A DNA stretch of 64,000 nucleotides, from positions 62,001 to 126,000 of the forward strand of contig JAIXSE010000001.1 of the NCBI GenBank assembly GCA_027484825.1, written 5' to 3'. Within the stretch, counting starts at the first letter, position 1. Each line of letters starts with the position of its first letter. Positions 29,201 to 38,077 of this stretch are shown here, one piece after another. The notes beneath the pieces were generated by a model. That model was not told the origin of the DNA. It did no database searches and saw only the letters and a list, made by a program, of their open reading frames with translations. The translations under genes and the position numbers were made by a program. The stretch is from Rubrivivax sp. (GTDB taxonomy: Bacteria; Pseudomonadota; Gammaproteobacteria; Burkholderiales; Burkholderiaceae_C).

Positions 29201-29448
29201 TGGCTGACCGACTCCATGTAGGCCAGCCCTGGCGCACCGTTGAGCTCCTGTTCAATGACGGAGATCACCGCCTCGTCCAGGGTCTTGGCCGATGCACCCG
29301 GGTAGACCACGCTCACCACCAGGGACGGTGGCGCGACGGTGGGGTACTGCGCCACCGGCAGCTGGGTGACGGCGACTCCGCCGAACACCAGGATGAACAG
29401 TGCGATCACCCACGCAAAGATGGGGCGATCAATAAAAAAACGTGCCAT
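26284..29448 (-). CDS. acrB: RND multidrug efflux pump (AcrB/MexB family)
   Basis: 1054-residue HAE-1 family transporter, [20 protein letters not shown] at the start. Asp pair in [20 protein letters not shown] and Lys in GLSAKNAILIIEFAKDLQAQ form the proton relay. Residue stretches GLAYMESVSQANGTGTITVT and LPPGATSNRTEAA match AcrB/MexB closely, more so than the paralogue at 3477-6635. Operon with the adaptor (28-base gap) and channel. Likely exports hydrophobic drugs; repression by the adjacent AcrR-like protein is inferred from the operator at 30858. Confidence 0.95.
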   Translation of the reverse strand: MARFFIDRPIFAWVIALFILVFGGVAVTQLPVAQYPTVAPPSLVVSVVYPGASAKTLDEAVISVIEQELNGAPGLAYMESVSQANGTGTITVTFESGTNIDLAQVEIQNRLSRAEPRLPSAVTQQGVKVDKSRSNFLLFVTLASKDGSMDPIALGDYAARNIVPEIQRVPGVGQAQLFGSERAMRIWLDPAKMLSFNLTPTEVNTAISAQNALVPAGVLGDRPNTTSQTMSATIVVKGQLENKEQFENIVLRANTDGSTVKLKDVARIELGGQSYSTYARLNGKPSTGIGIQLSPTGNALGTATAVKQRMEELKKFFPGNVEYAVPYDSSKFVKISISQVVETLVEAIILVFLVMFLFLQDWRYTLIPTLVVPVALLGTFGIMLAMGFSINVLTLFGMVLAIGILVDDAIVVVENVERIMSEEGLSPREATKKAMGQISGAIIGITTVLIAVFVPMAFFAGSVGNIYRQFSLAMVASMALSALMALSLTPALCATLLKPVDAGHHHEKRGFFGWFNRSFSRTAKGYEGWVSRLLKRSPSMMVAFVAIVAVVGWLYVRMPTSFLPNEDQGYLIVNVQLPPGATSNRTEAAVAAVEQFLHKQPEVADTIGVIGFSFSGQGQNAALVFVPLKPWEERKGAEHSASAVAGRVFGAMMGGVRDAFIFPLSPPPIPELGNATGFALRLQDRGGLGHEALLAARNQLMGMAAQSKIITGMRPDGLEDAPQLQIDIDRAKAQALGINYSTIAATLGTQLGSAYVNDFPSAGRMQRVVVQADAPKRMTPEDVLALNVNNGSGKAVPMSAFATSRWITGQMQATRYNGYPAMRLAGDAAAGASTGQAIKELEGMIAKLPPGIGFEWTGLSREEQLSGSQATILLAFSLLAVFLCLAALYESWSIPLAVLLVVPLGLLGALAGATLRGMPNDVYFKVGLITIIGLSAKNAILIIEFAKDLQAQGKGLVESILEAAHLRFRPIIMTSLAFILGVTPLFFASGAGSASQRAIGTGVLSGMITATLLAVIFVPVFFLVVRRFFKGSDRQRKMYAHELDGTNAKNADGV

Positions 29449-29476
29449 GTCTTGAATCCTTCCTGAGCGTCAGGGC

Positions 29477-30730
29477 TCAGTGGCTGGCGGCCGAGGCGCC
29501 CGCGGGGGCACCACTGGCGGCGCTGGCCGGCGTGAAGGGCACCGGATTGACCGGCGCGCCCGGCACCATCATCTTCTGGAAGCCGTCGGCGATGACCTTC
29601 TCACCGGTCTTCAGACCGTCGGTCACCACCCACTGGTTGCCGACGGCATTGCCGATGCGGACCTTGCGGGGCTGCGGCTTGTTGTCGGCGCCGACGACCA
29701 GCACGGTGTCGCCGTCGCTGCCGCGGGTGACCGCCTGCTGCGGCAGCAGGATGGCCGAGGGCAGCTCCGCCTGGGCCAGGCGCACGCGCACATACTGGCC
29801 GGGCAGCAGGCTGTTGTCCGGATTCGGCACCTCGGCACGCAGCGTTACCTGGCCGGAGGTGCTGTCCACCGTCAGGTCGGTGAACAGCAGCTTGCCAGGA
29901 CGGCTGTAAACCGTGCCGTCATCCATCACCACCTGCACCTGGGCGGCACCGCTGCCGGCGCTGCGCAGCTGGCCACTGGCCATGGCGCGGCGCAGGTTCT
30001 GCACTTCGTTGGCCGACTGGGTGAAGTTCACATAGACGCTGCTGACCTGCTGGATCAGGGCCAGTTGGGTGGCCTCGGACGAGCTGACCAGCGCGCCTTC
30101 GGTGACCATCGCGCGGCCGATGCGGCCGGAGATCGGCGCCGTCACGCGGGCATAGTCCAGGTTCAGCTTGGCCTGCACGACCGCAGCCTTGGCGGCAGCG
30201 ACGTCGGCAGCAGCCGACTTGGCGGTCGCCACCGAGGTGATGTAGTCCTGCTGGCTGATGGCCTTGGCATCGGCCAGCGGCTTGTTGCGTTCCGCCTGGG
30301 CATTGGCCTGGGCATAGTTGGCCTCAGCCTTGGCCACGTTGGCATTGGCGCTGTCCAGCGCGGCCTGGTAGGGGGCCGGATCGATCTGGAACAGCGGCTG
30401 ACCGGCCTTGACTTCCGCGCCTTCGGTGAAGAGACGCTTGAGCACGATGCCGGTGGCGCGGGCCCGCACTTCGGCAGTGCGCAGCGCCTCCACCCGGCCG
30501 GGCAGCTCGCTTTGCAGCGCCACGGCCTGGGTACCCACCGTGACCACGCCCACCTGGGCGGGCGGCATGCCACCGCCCTTGCCGGCACCGGCGGCCTGTT
30601 CATCCTTGCCGCAAGCGGTCAGGACGGCGGCCAGCGAGACCACCAGGGGCAGCAGATAGAGCACGCGGGCATGGGCCGACTGGCCAGGGCGGGCCGCCCC
30701 TGGTTGTTCTTGCGACTGAGGGAAGGACAT
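29477..30730 (-). CDS. acrA: RND efflux periplasmic adaptor (AcrA/MexA family)
   Basis: 417 residues. Starts MSFPQSQEQPG, followed by a lipoprotein signal whose lipobox is LTAC (VLYLLPLVVSLAAVLTAC). Then VGVVTVGTQAVALQSELPGR, the lipoyl half YQAALDSANANVAKAEANYA with coiled coil, [20 protein letters not shown], beta-barrel TLRAEVPNPDNSLLPGQYVR and membrane-proximal VVTDGLKTGEKVIADGFQKM. First gene of the acrA-acrB-oprM operon; the upstream 172 bases to the divergent regulator contain the palindromic operator. An extended open frame upstream crosses that operator and is not coding. Confidence 0.93.
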   Translation of the reverse strand: MSFPQSQEQPGAARPGQSAHARVLYLLPLVVSLAAVLTACGKDEQAAGAGKGGGMPPAQVGVVTVGTQAVALQSELPGRVEALRTAEVRARATGIVLKRLFTEGAEVKAGQPLFQIDPAPYQAALDSANANVAKAEANYAQANAQAERNKPLADAKAISQQDYITSVATAKSAAADVAAAKAAVVQAKLNLDYARVTAPISGRIGRAMVTEGALVSSSEATQLALIQQVSSVYVNFTQSANEVQNLRRAMASGQLRSAGSGAAQVQVVMDDGTVYSRPGKLLFTDLTVDSTSGQVTLRAEVPNPDNSLLPGQYVRVRLAQAELPSAILLPQQAVTRGSDGDTVLVVGADNKPQPRKVRIGNAVGNQWVVTDGLKTGEKVIADGFQKMMVPGAPVNPVPFTPASAASGAPAGASAASH

Positions 30731-30857
30731 CACGATGGGTTTCCTCTTGTGGATCAGGGGGGGCTTGTTGGTGTTTTTACGGATCGTTTTCAGCGTCGGC
30801 GCATCATCGGCAAAGGTCGATCCTTGCGCAATGTCGTCCGCGACCGCCGGGAGTATA

Positions 30858-30881
30858 TACATACATTCACGCATGTATGTT
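30858..30881. promoter_or_regulatory. AcrR-type operator between acrR and acrAB
   Basis: A 24-base, 10-4-10 imperfect palindrome with perfect inner arms ACATACAT (30859-30866) and ATGTATGT (30873-30880). E. coli AcrR binds a 24-base palindrome built from TACATACATT and AATGTATGTA; here the left arm is identical and the right arm differs at its two ends. It lies 22 bases before the regulator start and about 130 before acrA, so one bound repressor could control both directions. Confidence 0.8.
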
Positions 30882-30902
30882 TCCCCCCATACAATGCCGG
30901 CC

Positions 30903-31676
30903 ATGGCCCGCCGAACCAAACAAGAAGCCCAGGAGACCCGCACCCGCCTGCTGGACGCAGCTGAACAGCTGTTCCACGAGCGGGGCGTCTCCCGCACATC
31001 GCTGCAGGACATTGCCCAGGCAGCGGGCGTGACGCGCGGCGCGGTCTACTGGCACTTCGAGGACAAGGTCCAGTTGTTCGACGCCATGATGCAGCGCGCC
31101 ACCATGCCGCTGGAGGAAGGCATCGAGGCGGCCACCTCCCCCTCGCCGGATCGGCCGCTGGAGGACCTGCGCCTGGGGCTGCTGAACGTGTTTCACTGCA
31201 CCGTGAACAATGCCCGCACCCGCCGGGCCTTCGAAATCGCCAACCTGCGGGTGGAGTTCGTCGGGGAGCTGACCAGCATTCTGGAACGCAAGGTCGCGGC
31301 TCATCGCGACTGGACCCTGCACAACCGCAGCGCCTTCGAGCGGGCGATTGCGCTGGGCCAGTTGCCGGCCGACCTGGACACGCAGCGGGCGGCCATCGGC
31401 CTGATGGCGCTGGTAGGCGGGCTGCTGCACCACTGGATGCTGGACCCGGAATCCTTCGACCTGGTGGAACTGGGCCAGGCCCAGCTGGAACACTATCTGT
31501 CGAGTCTGGCGGTGCCGGTGGCCAACCGCTTCCCGGCGCTGACCGAGGCCGAACGCCACACCCTGGGCCGTCAGGCGGTCTGCGAGACCATCCGGGCGCG
31601 CACTGATGCCGATGCCGATGCCGATGCAGCCGCGCAGGATCCCGCCCAAACCCAGTCGAAAGCCCTGGATTTGTGA
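30903..31676 (+). CDS. acrR: AcrR-like TetR-family repressor of the divergent efflux operon
   Basis: 257 residues from the ATG at 30903. The N-terminus MARRTKQEAQETRTRLLDAA is almost the same as E. coli AcrR (MARKTKQEAQETR). HTH: GVSRTSLQDIAQAAGVTRGAVYWHFEDKVQL. Ligand domain helices follow, including VFHCTVNNARTRRAFEIANL. The C-terminal tail holds an Asp-Ala repeat encoded by four GATGCC-type hexamers (31605-31628) that is absent from E. coli AcrR. An in-frame ATG at 30894 would add three residues. Divergent from acrAB; probably represses both itself and the pump via 30858-30881. Confidence 0.9.
   Translation: MARRTKQEAQETRTRLLDAAEQLFHERGVSRTSLQDIAQAAGVTRGAVYWHFEDKVQLFDAMMQRATMPLEEGIEAATSPSPDRPLEDLRLGLLNVFHCTVNNARTRRAFEIANLRVEFVGELTSILERKVAAHRDWTLHNRSAFERAIALGQLPADLDTQRAAIGLMALVGGLLHHWMLDPESFDLVELGQAQLEHYLSSLAVPVANRFPALTEAERHTLGRQAVCETIRARTDADADADAAAQDPAQTQSKALDL
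31605..31628 (+). repeat. GATGCC hexamer repeat in acrR
   Basis: Three perfect GATGCC units and one GATGCA encode alternating Asp-Ala near the regulator C-terminus. Such in-frame hexamer runs can vary in copy number without frameshift. Confidence 0.6.
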
Positions 31677-31742
31677 GGTCTCCCCTGGGGTGAACCCCGA
31701 GGACCGGCGACAATGCCCGGTTAACCCCGCCGAGCCGCCGCC

Positions 31743-34424
31743 GTGTCCGCCATCCTGCCTCCCACCTCCTCGCCTGCATCCGCCAAGAGTTCTGGCCAGA
31801 AGTCCGGTCAAAAAACTGCTGCAGCATCGGGTGCCAAGGCCCTGACTGCTTACCGGCCGTTCTGGGCGAAGCGCTTCGGCCCGGCCCCCTTCCTGCCGAT
31901 GTCGCGGGAAGAGATGAACCAGCTCGGCTGGGACAGCTGCGACATCATCATCGTCAGCGGCGACGCCTATGTGGACCATCCCAGCTTCGGCATGGCGGTG
32001 ATCGGTCGCACGCTCGAGGCGCAGGGCTTTCGCGTGGGCATCATTGCGCAGCCGGACTGGCAGTCGGCCGACCCCTTCCGCGCGCTGGGCAAACCGAATC
32101 TGTTCTTTGGCGTGGCGGCCGGCAACATGGATTCGATGATCAACCACTACACGGCTGATCGCAAAATCCGCTCGGACGACGCCTACACGCCGGGTGGCGA
32201 AGCCGGCAAGCGGCCGGACCGGGCCACGCTGGTCTACACCCAGCGCTGCAAGGAAGCCTACAAGGACGTCCCGGTGATCATCGGCGGCATCGAGGCCTCG
32301 CTGCGCCGCATCGCCCACTACGACTACTGGCAGGACAAGGTCCGCCGCAGCATTTTGGTGGACTCCAAGGCCGACCTGCTGGTGTATGGGAATGCCGAGC
32401 GGGCCATCATCGAGATCGCCCATCGGCTGGCGCAGAAGAAACCCATCGAATCCATCACCGACGTGCGCGGCACCGCCTTCATGCGTCGGCCGGATGATGC
32501 GTCGCTGGACGGCTGGTTTGAGATCGACTCCACCGAAGTGGACGCGCCCGGTAAGGTCGAGGCGCTGATCAACCCCTACATGACCACCGAGGAGGTGGCG
32601 GCCGACCAAGGCACGGACTGCGCCAAGCAGCAGTCCCAGGCAGCCACGCCTGCCGCTGCTACTGCTGCAGTAGCAGGCACGGCACCCACCGATGCAGCCC
32701 AGGCCGCCAGCCCCGTCTCCGCCGCCATGCCGGAGGTCAAGCCGATCCGCATCGTCCGCCAGCCGATGGCCCGCACCGGCCAGGACGGCCGCGCCCTGGT
32801 CACCCCGAAAGAGCGCACCGTCATCCGCCTTCCCGCGTATGAGAAGGTCAAGAGCGACCCGGTGCTGTACGCCCATGCCAACCGCGTGCTGCACCTGGAG
32901 ACCAATCCGGGCAATGCGCGCGCGCTGGTGCAGCGGCATTCCTCCAGCGGCGTGGACCGGGACGTCTGGCTGAACCCGCCCCCCATCCCGCTGACCACGG
33001 CGGAGATGGATCACGTTTTCGACCTCCCCTACGCCCGCAGCCCCCATCCCCGCTATGCCGACGAGCAGGGCGGCCATGACGGCAGCACCAAGATCCCGGC
33101 GTGGGAGATGATCCGTTTCTCGGTGAACATCATGCGCGGCTGCTTCGGCGGCTGCACCTTCTGCTCCATCACCGAGCACGAGGGCCGGGTCATCCAGAGC
33201 CGCAGCGAGGACTCGATCATTCGCGAGATCGAGGACATCCGCGACAAGGTCAAGGGCTTCACCGGCATCATCTCCGACCTGGGCGGCCCGACCGCCAACA
33301 TGTGGCACATCGGCTGCAAGAGCCCCGAGATCGAGGCTGCCTGCCGCAAGCCCAGCTGTGTCTATCCCGGCATCTGCCCCAACCTGCACACCGACCACGG
33401 CCCGCTCATCAAGCTGTATCGCCGTGCGCGCGGCCTGCGGGGGGTCAAGAAGATCCTGATCGGGTCCGGCCTGCGCTACGACCTGGCCATCGAATCTCCG
33501 GAATACATCCAGGAGCTGGTCACCCACCACGTGGGCGGCTATCTCAAGATCGCGCCGGAGCACACCGAAGGCGGGCCGCTGTCCAAGATGATGAAGCCCG
33601 GCATCGGCACCTACGACCGCTTCAAGCAGCTGTTTGAACAGGCCAGCGCGGCCGCCGGCAAGAAGCAGTATCTGATTCCCTACTTCATTGCGGCCCACCC
33701 CGGCACGGCGGACGAGGACATGATGAACCTCGCGCTCTGGCTCAAGCGCAATGGCTTCCGCGCCGACCAGGTGCAGACCTTCTATCCCAGCCCGATGGCC
33801 ACGGCCACGGCCATGTACCACTCCGGCAAGAATCCGCTGAAGAAGGTGACCCGGGACAGCGAGGCGGTGGACATCGTCAAGGGTGAGCGCCGCCGCCGTC
33901 TGCACAAGGCCTTCCTGCGCTACCACGACCCCAACAACTGGCCACTGCTGCGCGAGGCGCTCAAGGAGATGGGACGGGCGGACCTGATCGGCAACGGCAA
34001 GCACCACCTGATCCCGACCTTCCAGCCGGCCACCGATGGCGGGTATGAATCGGCGCGTCGGAAGAATTCGACGCAGGCGGGACAGAAGACGGCGCCGAAC
34101 AAGCCGCGCGCCGGTCAGATCCTGACCCAGCACACCGGCTTGCCACCGCGCGAGACCGGCGCGGCCAAGCGGCCCGTCGCTGGCACCTCCACGGGCGCGC
34201 GCTCAGGCGTGCAAGCGACGGCTCGCGCGGGCGCTCAAGCGTCGGCCCGCACGAGTGCTCAGGCGCCGAAGCGAGCAGAAAACGCGCAGGGCAGTCGGTC
34301 CGCAAGTGGTGCGCCGCAGCGCAGCGGTGCCGCTCAGCGCGGAGGCGTTCCCGATCGCAGTGCAGCCCCGCAACGCAGCGGTGCCACCCAACGCAGCGGC
34401 GGCATCAAGCGCGGCCGTCCCTGA
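31743..34424 (+). CDS. YgiQ family radical SAM protein
   Basis: 893 residues, GTG start at 31743. The N-terminal domain ([40 protein letters not shown]) is characteristic of YgiQ/UPF0313. The radical-SAM cluster motif is CFGGCTFC (CxxxCxxC) within [20 protein letters not shown], followed by [20 protein letters not shown] and [12 protein letters not shown]. An Ala/Thr-rich insert (about residues 295-325) and a 110-residue Ala/Arg/Ser/Gln-rich tail with repeated QRSG units extend it beyond the usual 730-750 residues. Substrate of the family is unknown. Confidence 0.92.
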   Translation: MSAILPPTSSPASAKSSGQKSGQKTAAASGAKALTAYRPFWAKRFGPAPFLPMSREEMNQLGWDSCDIIIVSGDAYVDHPSFGMAVIGRTLEAQGFRVGIIAQPDWQSADPFRALGKPNLFFGVAAGNMDSMINHYTADRKIRSDDAYTPGGEAGKRPDRATLVYTQRCKEAYKDVPVIIGGIEASLRRIAHYDYWQDKVRRSILVDSKADLLVYGNAERAIIEIAHRLAQKKPIESITDVRGTAFMRRPDDASLDGWFEIDSTEVDAPGKVEALINPYMTTEEVAADQGTDCAKQQSQAATPAAATAAVAGTAPTDAAQAASPVSAAMPEVKPIRIVRQPMARTGQDGRALVTPKERTVIRLPAYEKVKSDPVLYAHANRVLHLETNPGNARALVQRHSSSGVDRDVWLNPPPIPLTTAEMDHVFDLPYARSPHPRYADEQGGHDGSTKIPAWEMIRFSVNIMRGCFGGCTFCSITEHEGRVIQSRSEDSIIREIEDIRDKVKGFTGIISDLGGPTANMWHIGCKSPEIEAACRKPSCVYPGICPNLHTDHGPLIKLYRRARGLRGVKKILIGSGLRYDLAIESPEYIQELVTHHVGGYLKIAPEHTEGGPLSKMMKPGIGTYDRFKQLFEQASAAAGKKQYLIPYFIAAHPGTADEDMMNLALWLKRNGFRADQVQTFYPSPMATATAMYHSGKNPLKKVTRDSEAVDIVKGERRRRLHKAFLRYHDPNNWPLLREALKEMGRADLIGNGKHHLIPTFQPATDGGYESARRKNSTQAGQKTAPNKPRAGQILTQHTGLPPRETGAAKRPVAGTSTGARSGVQATARAGAQASARTSAQAPKRAENAQGSRSASGAPQRSGAAQRGGVPDRSAAPQRSGATQRSGGIKRGRP

Positions 34425-34435
34425 TCAGCAGGGAC
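34417..34435. terminator. hairpin at the ygiQ stop, possible bidirectional terminator
   Basis: GTCCCTG-ATCAG-CAGGGAC, a 7-bp stem overlapping the ygiQ stop codon, between convergent genes only 21 bases apart. There is no T-run, so termination is plausible, not certain. Confidence 0.35.
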
Positions 34436-34445
34436 GCGCCGTGCC

Positions 34446-34793
34446 TCACCGCGCCTGATCTGAGCCGTCCTGGGACTGGCCACGTGCCGGTCGGACGAAG
34501 CGCCAGATCCGGCGCGCCACCGCCAGCCAGGTCCACAAGCGGGCCAGCCGCCCGGACTTGCCGAGCAGACGGGCCAGCCCGATGAGCCCGCCAATGCCGC
34601 CCAAGGCGCCCAGCGCCTTCCAGGCCTTGGGCAGGCTGCGCATCAGGCGCCACACGCCCTGTGCACGGTCGGCCCATTGCAGCGGCTGTTCCATCGCGTG
34701 CACATCCTGGGCCAGTTGCACCCGCAGCTCAGCACTGCGCAACTGAAGATCGAGCTGTCGCAGCTTCAACCGCTGCTGCATGGCACGCCACAT
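34446..34793 (-). CDS. YqjK-like small protein
   Basis: 115 residues, basic and helical. Begins MWRAMQQRLKLRQLDLQLRS, then a Leu-rich middle (WRLMRSLPKAWKALGALGGI; GGLIGLARLLGKSGRLARLW) that could associate with the membrane and a basic end. The start overlaps the stop of the preceding YqjE-like gene by one base (TGATG), showing translational coupling. Identification as YqjK rests mainly on position after YqjE. Role unknown; probably inner-membrane associated. Confidence 0.6.
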   Translation of the reverse strand: MWRAMQQRLKLRQLDLQLRSAELRVQLAQDVHAMEQPLQWADRAQGVWRLMRSLPKAWKALGALGGIGGLIGLARLLGKSGRLARLWTWLAVARRIWRFVRPARGQSQDGSDQAR

Positions 34794-35176
34794 CAGCCGG
34801 CCTCCGTATCACCCAGCGCGCGGGCATCGCGGGCCAGTTCGGCCAGGCTGGCACCAAAGGGGTCGCCTTCGGCCAGTTGGCGCTTGGCCCATTGCCAGCT
34901 CAGCACCGCCGCCAGCGCCATCACCAAGCCCAGGGCCAGTCCCAGCGGGGCCCGCCAGGTATCCGGCACCCACAGCAGTGCGGCAAAGACCAGCATCAGC
35001 AATGAGGCCACGCCCAGCAGCAGCGCCAGCAGCAGACCGGTCAGGGCGGCAAACAGGCGCAACAACTGGGACTGGAGCTCCACGCCCAACAACTCCAGAC
35101 GCACCCGCGCCAGCGACAAAGTGCGGACGGCCATCCGGCGCAATCGGTCGGCCAGATTCAGCTCCTGCGACTCCAT
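34793..35176 (-). CDS. YqjE / phage-holin family membrane protein
   Basis: 127 residues. Amphipathic N-terminus MESQELNLADRLRRMAVRTL, then two membrane helices: LLRLFAALTGLLLALLLGVA with SLLMLVFAALLW, and LGLALGLVMALAAVLSWQW. Ends in a charged cytoplasmic tail. This is the YqjE/holin superfamily III pattern. Upstream of and coupled to the YqjK-like gene. In many proteobacteria the order is yqjD-yqjE-yqjK; here the YqjD-like gene is separated by 2.4 kb. Confidence 0.8.
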   Translation of the reverse strand: MESQELNLADRLRRMAVRTLSLARVRLELLGVELQSQLLRLFAALTGLLLALLLGVASLLMLVFAALLWVPDTWRAPLGLALGLVMALAAVLSWQWAKRQLAEGDPFGASLAELARDARALGDTEAG

Positions 35177-35325
35177 GTGACTTTCTCCTCGTCCTCGACC
35201 GTGTCACCCTACCACTGAATCGGGGGAAACGATGGCGTACAAGCCACATCGGCAGGGGAGGCTTGGGCTAAAGTCAAGGCAACGTCTTGCGCCGCCGCGC
35301 ATGGGCGTCACGACAAGGTTTCTCA

Positions 35326-37560
35326 ATGTCTGATCGCCAGCATCCGTCGAACTCTGCCGTCGTCGAGGACGACGACGTGCTGCAGTTTCTGGACGACCCG
35401 GACACGAGCCGCGAGACCCCGCCCACGGCCCGGCCCTGGCGGGTGCTCATCGTGGACGACGACACCGACGTCCACAAGGCCACCGAACTGGCCATGCAGG
35501 GCCTGATGGTCGAAGGCCAGCCGCTGAGCTTCCTGCATGCCCGATCGGCCCTGGAGGCCCGTCGCCTGCTGGCCCGCGAGCACGACATCGCCGTGGTCCT
35601 GCTGGACGTGGTGATGGAATCCGACGACGCCGGATTGCAGCTGGTGCGCTACATCCGGGACGAACTCCAGCTCAGCGCCATCCGCATCGTGCTGCGCACC
35701 GGCCAGCCGGGTTATGCGCCGGAGATCGAGACGATCCAGGCCTATGACATCAACGACTACAAGACCAAGTCGGAGCTGACCCGCACGCGCCTGTACACGG
35801 TGCTGACTGCGGCCATCCGCTCCTACCGCCAGATCCGCGCGCTGGAAGCCAGCCGCGAAGGCATGGAAATGATCGTGGAGGCCAGTGCGGAGCTGGGCCG
35901 GCTGCGCGGCATGCAGAGCTTCGCCGAAGGGGTCATCACCCTGCTGAGCGCGCTGCTGGGCACCCTGCCTGACGGACTGGTGTGCGTGCAGAGCGAAACC
36001 GACCCCAGCGGCGAAGCCCGGGTCATTGCCGCTGCAGGCCAGTACGGCTCGCTGCTGAACCGTCCGCTGCGGCATCTTCCCGTGCAGCGGGTGCGGCAAC
36101 TGCTCACCCGTGCGTTCGAGCAGTCGGACCATCTGCATGAGGACGGCTGCACCGTCATGTACTTCGGGCTGCCCAATGGGCGGGCCATGGCGGTGCTGGT
36201 GGAAGTGCCGCGTCCGCTGGAGGACCTGGACCAGCAACTGCTGCGGGCCTTCAGCTCCAACATTGCAGCCGGCTTCGAGAACGTGGTGCTTTACGGCCAG
36301 CTCTCCGACCAGGCCTACAACGATCCGCTGCTGCAACTGCCCAATCGCACCCGGTTCATCGAGGTGCTGGAGCAGAACCTCAAGTCGCCGGACGGCATCA
36401 CGCTGGCGCTGATCGACCTGGACGACTTTGCCGACATCAACGATGCATTCGGCCATCGCTTCGGTGACCAGGTGCTGCAGGCGGTCACGCTTCGCATGGC
36501 GGGCCAACTGGGGCACAGCACCGCCATGGCGCGGATCTCATCGAATGCATTTGGTCTGCTCGGGCCGGAAGAACTGGTCAATGGGGACCGCATTGCAGAG
36601 CTGTTCCAGGAACCGTTCACCGTCTCGGGTGAACGTTTGCAGCTCAGTGCCACCACCGGTCTGGTGAGGCTGGCGGAATCCAGGGCCCTGGGTTCGGAGC
36701 TGCTGCTGGATGCGCAGATTGCGCTGAAGCGAGCCAAGGCCATCAATCGAGGCGCCTCGCAATACTTCCATGCCGAAATGGGCATCGATGCGCGTGAGCG
36801 CTTCAAGCTGCTCAAGGGGCTGCGGGCCAGCTTCGAGGAGCGGCGCCTGTTCGTGGTCTACCAGCCGCAGGTGGAGCTGGCGACGCAGAAGGTGATTGGT
36901 GCGGAGGCGCTGCTGCGCTGGCGCACGTCGGACGGCCAGTTCGTGCCGCCTGACCAGTTCATTCCCCTGGCGGAGCAGTCGGGCCTGATTGTCCCGATCG
37001 GCGAATTTGTGCTGCGCACCGCCTGTTTCCAGATTGCCCAATTGCGCCGCAATGGATTCAGCGACTTCCGCATTGCGGTGAACATCTCGCTGGCGCAGTT
37101 CCGTCATCCCGGCTTCATTGATTCCATTCGGCGTGCGCTGACGGATGCCGAGATTCCGGGCTCGGCCCTGGAGCTTGAGATTACCGAGTCCATGGCCATG
37201 GAAGAGGTGTCCACGGTGATGCGGGTTCTGGCGGAGATTCGCAGCACGGGCGCCACGGTGGCAATTGATGACTTTGGAACGGGCTTCTCGTCCCTGAGCC
37301 AGTTGCGCCGCCTGGATGTGGAGCGCCTGAAGATTGACCGCGCCTTTGTGCACGAAGCGCAAAGCAGCGCCGCCGGCGCAACCATTGCGCAGCTGGTGGT
37401 GAACCTGGGCCGCAGCCTGGGCATGCGCGTGGTGGCCGAGGGCATCGAGACGGAAGAGCAGCGCCAGCATCTGCTCGCGCTGGGCTGCCATGAAGGCCAA
37501 GGCTGGCTCTTCGCCCGCCCGATGCCGGCCGACCAGCTCGAAGACTGGATCAAGAGATAG
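35326..37560 (+). CDS. response regulator with DUF3369, degenerate GGDEF and intact EAL domain
   Basis: 744 residues from MSDRQHPSNSAVVEDDD (an upstream in-frame Met at 35287 is less likely). REC domain: acidic VLIVDDDTDVHK, phospho-acceptor in VVLLDVVMESDDAG, then LRTGQPGYAPEIETIQAYDI and NDYKTKSELT, the junction typical of REC-DUF3369. DUF3369 about 150-310. GGDEF-like region about 325-475 has SSNAF in place of GGDEF, so cyclase activity is unlikely. The EAL domain keeps EALLRW, VNISLAQF, LELEITES, IDDFGTGFSSLSQLR, KIDRAFV and VAEGIET, so it should hydrolyse c-di-GMP. No partner kinase adjacent. Confidence 0.9.
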   Translation: MSDRQHPSNSAVVEDDDVLQFLDDPDTSRETPPTARPWRVLIVDDDTDVHKATELAMQGLMVEGQPLSFLHARSALEARRLLAREHDIAVVLLDVVMESDDAGLQLVRYIRDELQLSAIRIVLRTGQPGYAPEIETIQAYDINDYKTKSELTRTRLYTVLTAAIRSYRQIRALEASREGMEMIVEASAELGRLRGMQSFAEGVITLLSALLGTLPDGLVCVQSETDPSGEARVIAAAGQYGSLLNRPLRHLPVQRVRQLLTRAFEQSDHLHEDGCTVMYFGLPNGRAMAVLVEVPRPLEDLDQQLLRAFSSNIAAGFENVVLYGQLSDQAYNDPLLQLPNRTRFIEVLEQNLKSPDGITLALIDLDDFADINDAFGHRFGDQVLQAVTLRMAGQLGHSTAMARISSNAFGLLGPEELVNGDRIAELFQEPFTVSGERLQLSATTGLVRLAESRALGSELLLDAQIALKRAKAINRGASQYFHAEMGIDARERFKLLKGLRASFEERRLFVVYQPQVELATQKVIGAEALLRWRTSDGQFVPPDQFIPLAEQSGLIVPIGEFVLRTACFQIAQLRRNGFSDFRIAVNISLAQFRHPGFIDSIRRALTDAEIPGSALELEITESMAMEEVSTVMRVLAEIRSTGATVAIDDFGTGFSSLSQLRRLDVERLKIDRAFVHEAQSSAAGATIAQLVVNLGRSLGMRVVAEGIETEEQRQHLLALGCHEGQGWLFARPMPADQLEDWIKR

Positions 37561-37590
37561 GCCCGCCAGTCGCGTTCGCGACTGGGGGCC
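37560..37590. terminator. terminator-like hairpin between convergent genes
   Basis: CCAGTCGC-GTTC-GCGACTGG extended by an outer GGCCC/GGGCC pair with one bulged base. It begins at the last base of the EAL gene stop and lies just before the stop of the convergent YqjD-like gene at 37596. No T-run, but a very stable stem. Confidence 0.5.
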
Positions 37591-37595
37591 CGATC

Positions 37596-37898
37596 TCAGC
37601 GGCGGGAGATCAGCAGGCCCAGCAGGAGGCCAACACCAGCGGCCACGCCGATGGATTCCCAGGGGTTGGTGTGCACGTATTCGTCGGTGGCCCGGCCCGC
37701 CGCCTTGGCGCGGTCAATGGCGGCCGACTGGAAGTCGCCCAGGCTGCCCTTGGCGCGGTCCAGCGTGGCCTGCACGCGGGCGCGCAGCTCCGACGCCGTG
37801 GCGCTGGTCTGGTCCGACGTCGCGCGCAGCAGCGATTCAGCGTCCGTCACCACCTGGTGCAGATCCGCCAGCAGACGGTCGGAAGGATTCTTGGCCAT
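37596..37898 (-). CDS. YqjD/ElaB (DUF883) family inner-membrane protein
   Basis: 100 residues. N-terminal amphipathic helices (RLLADLHQVVTDAESLLRAT; ASELRARVQATLDRAKGSLG) then DRAKAAGRATDEYVHTNPWE and a C-terminal membrane anchor SIGVAAGVGLLLGLLISRR, the exact DUF883 plan. YqjD and ElaB of E. coli bind ribosomes at the membrane in stationary phase; the same is only presumed here. ATG at 37898. Same strand as the YqjE and YqjK-like genes but separated from them by the convergent EAL gene. Confidence 0.88.
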   Translation of the reverse strand: MAKNPSDRLLADLHQVVTDAESLLRATSDQTSATASELRARVQATLDRAKGSLGDFQSAAIDRAKAAGRATDEYVHTNPWESIGVAAGVGLLLGLLISRR

Positions 37899-38077
37899 GC
37901 TTATTCTCCTGTTCGTTGAGTTGCTGTTGCACGGATTCCAACAAGGAATCCCGAGAACCTGATTCACACCGCTCGCACCACGTCCTGCGTGCTCATGGTG
38001 TCTTGTACGTCGTTCCGGCCCCGCGCGGCAAGTCAGTCCCGATCCCTGACCCCACTGCACGGGCATCACCCGAACGG

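Noticed and set aside
24757..29466. Plus-strand open frame of over 1500 codons opposite acrB-oprM
   Set aside because: His/Gln/Arg-rich shadow of GC-biased codons; the minus strand encodes full-length RND proteins.
30867..34133. Minus-strand open frame of over 1000 codons opposite acrR and ygiQ
   Set aside because: Crosses two well-supported genes and the operator; composition typical of antisense reading.
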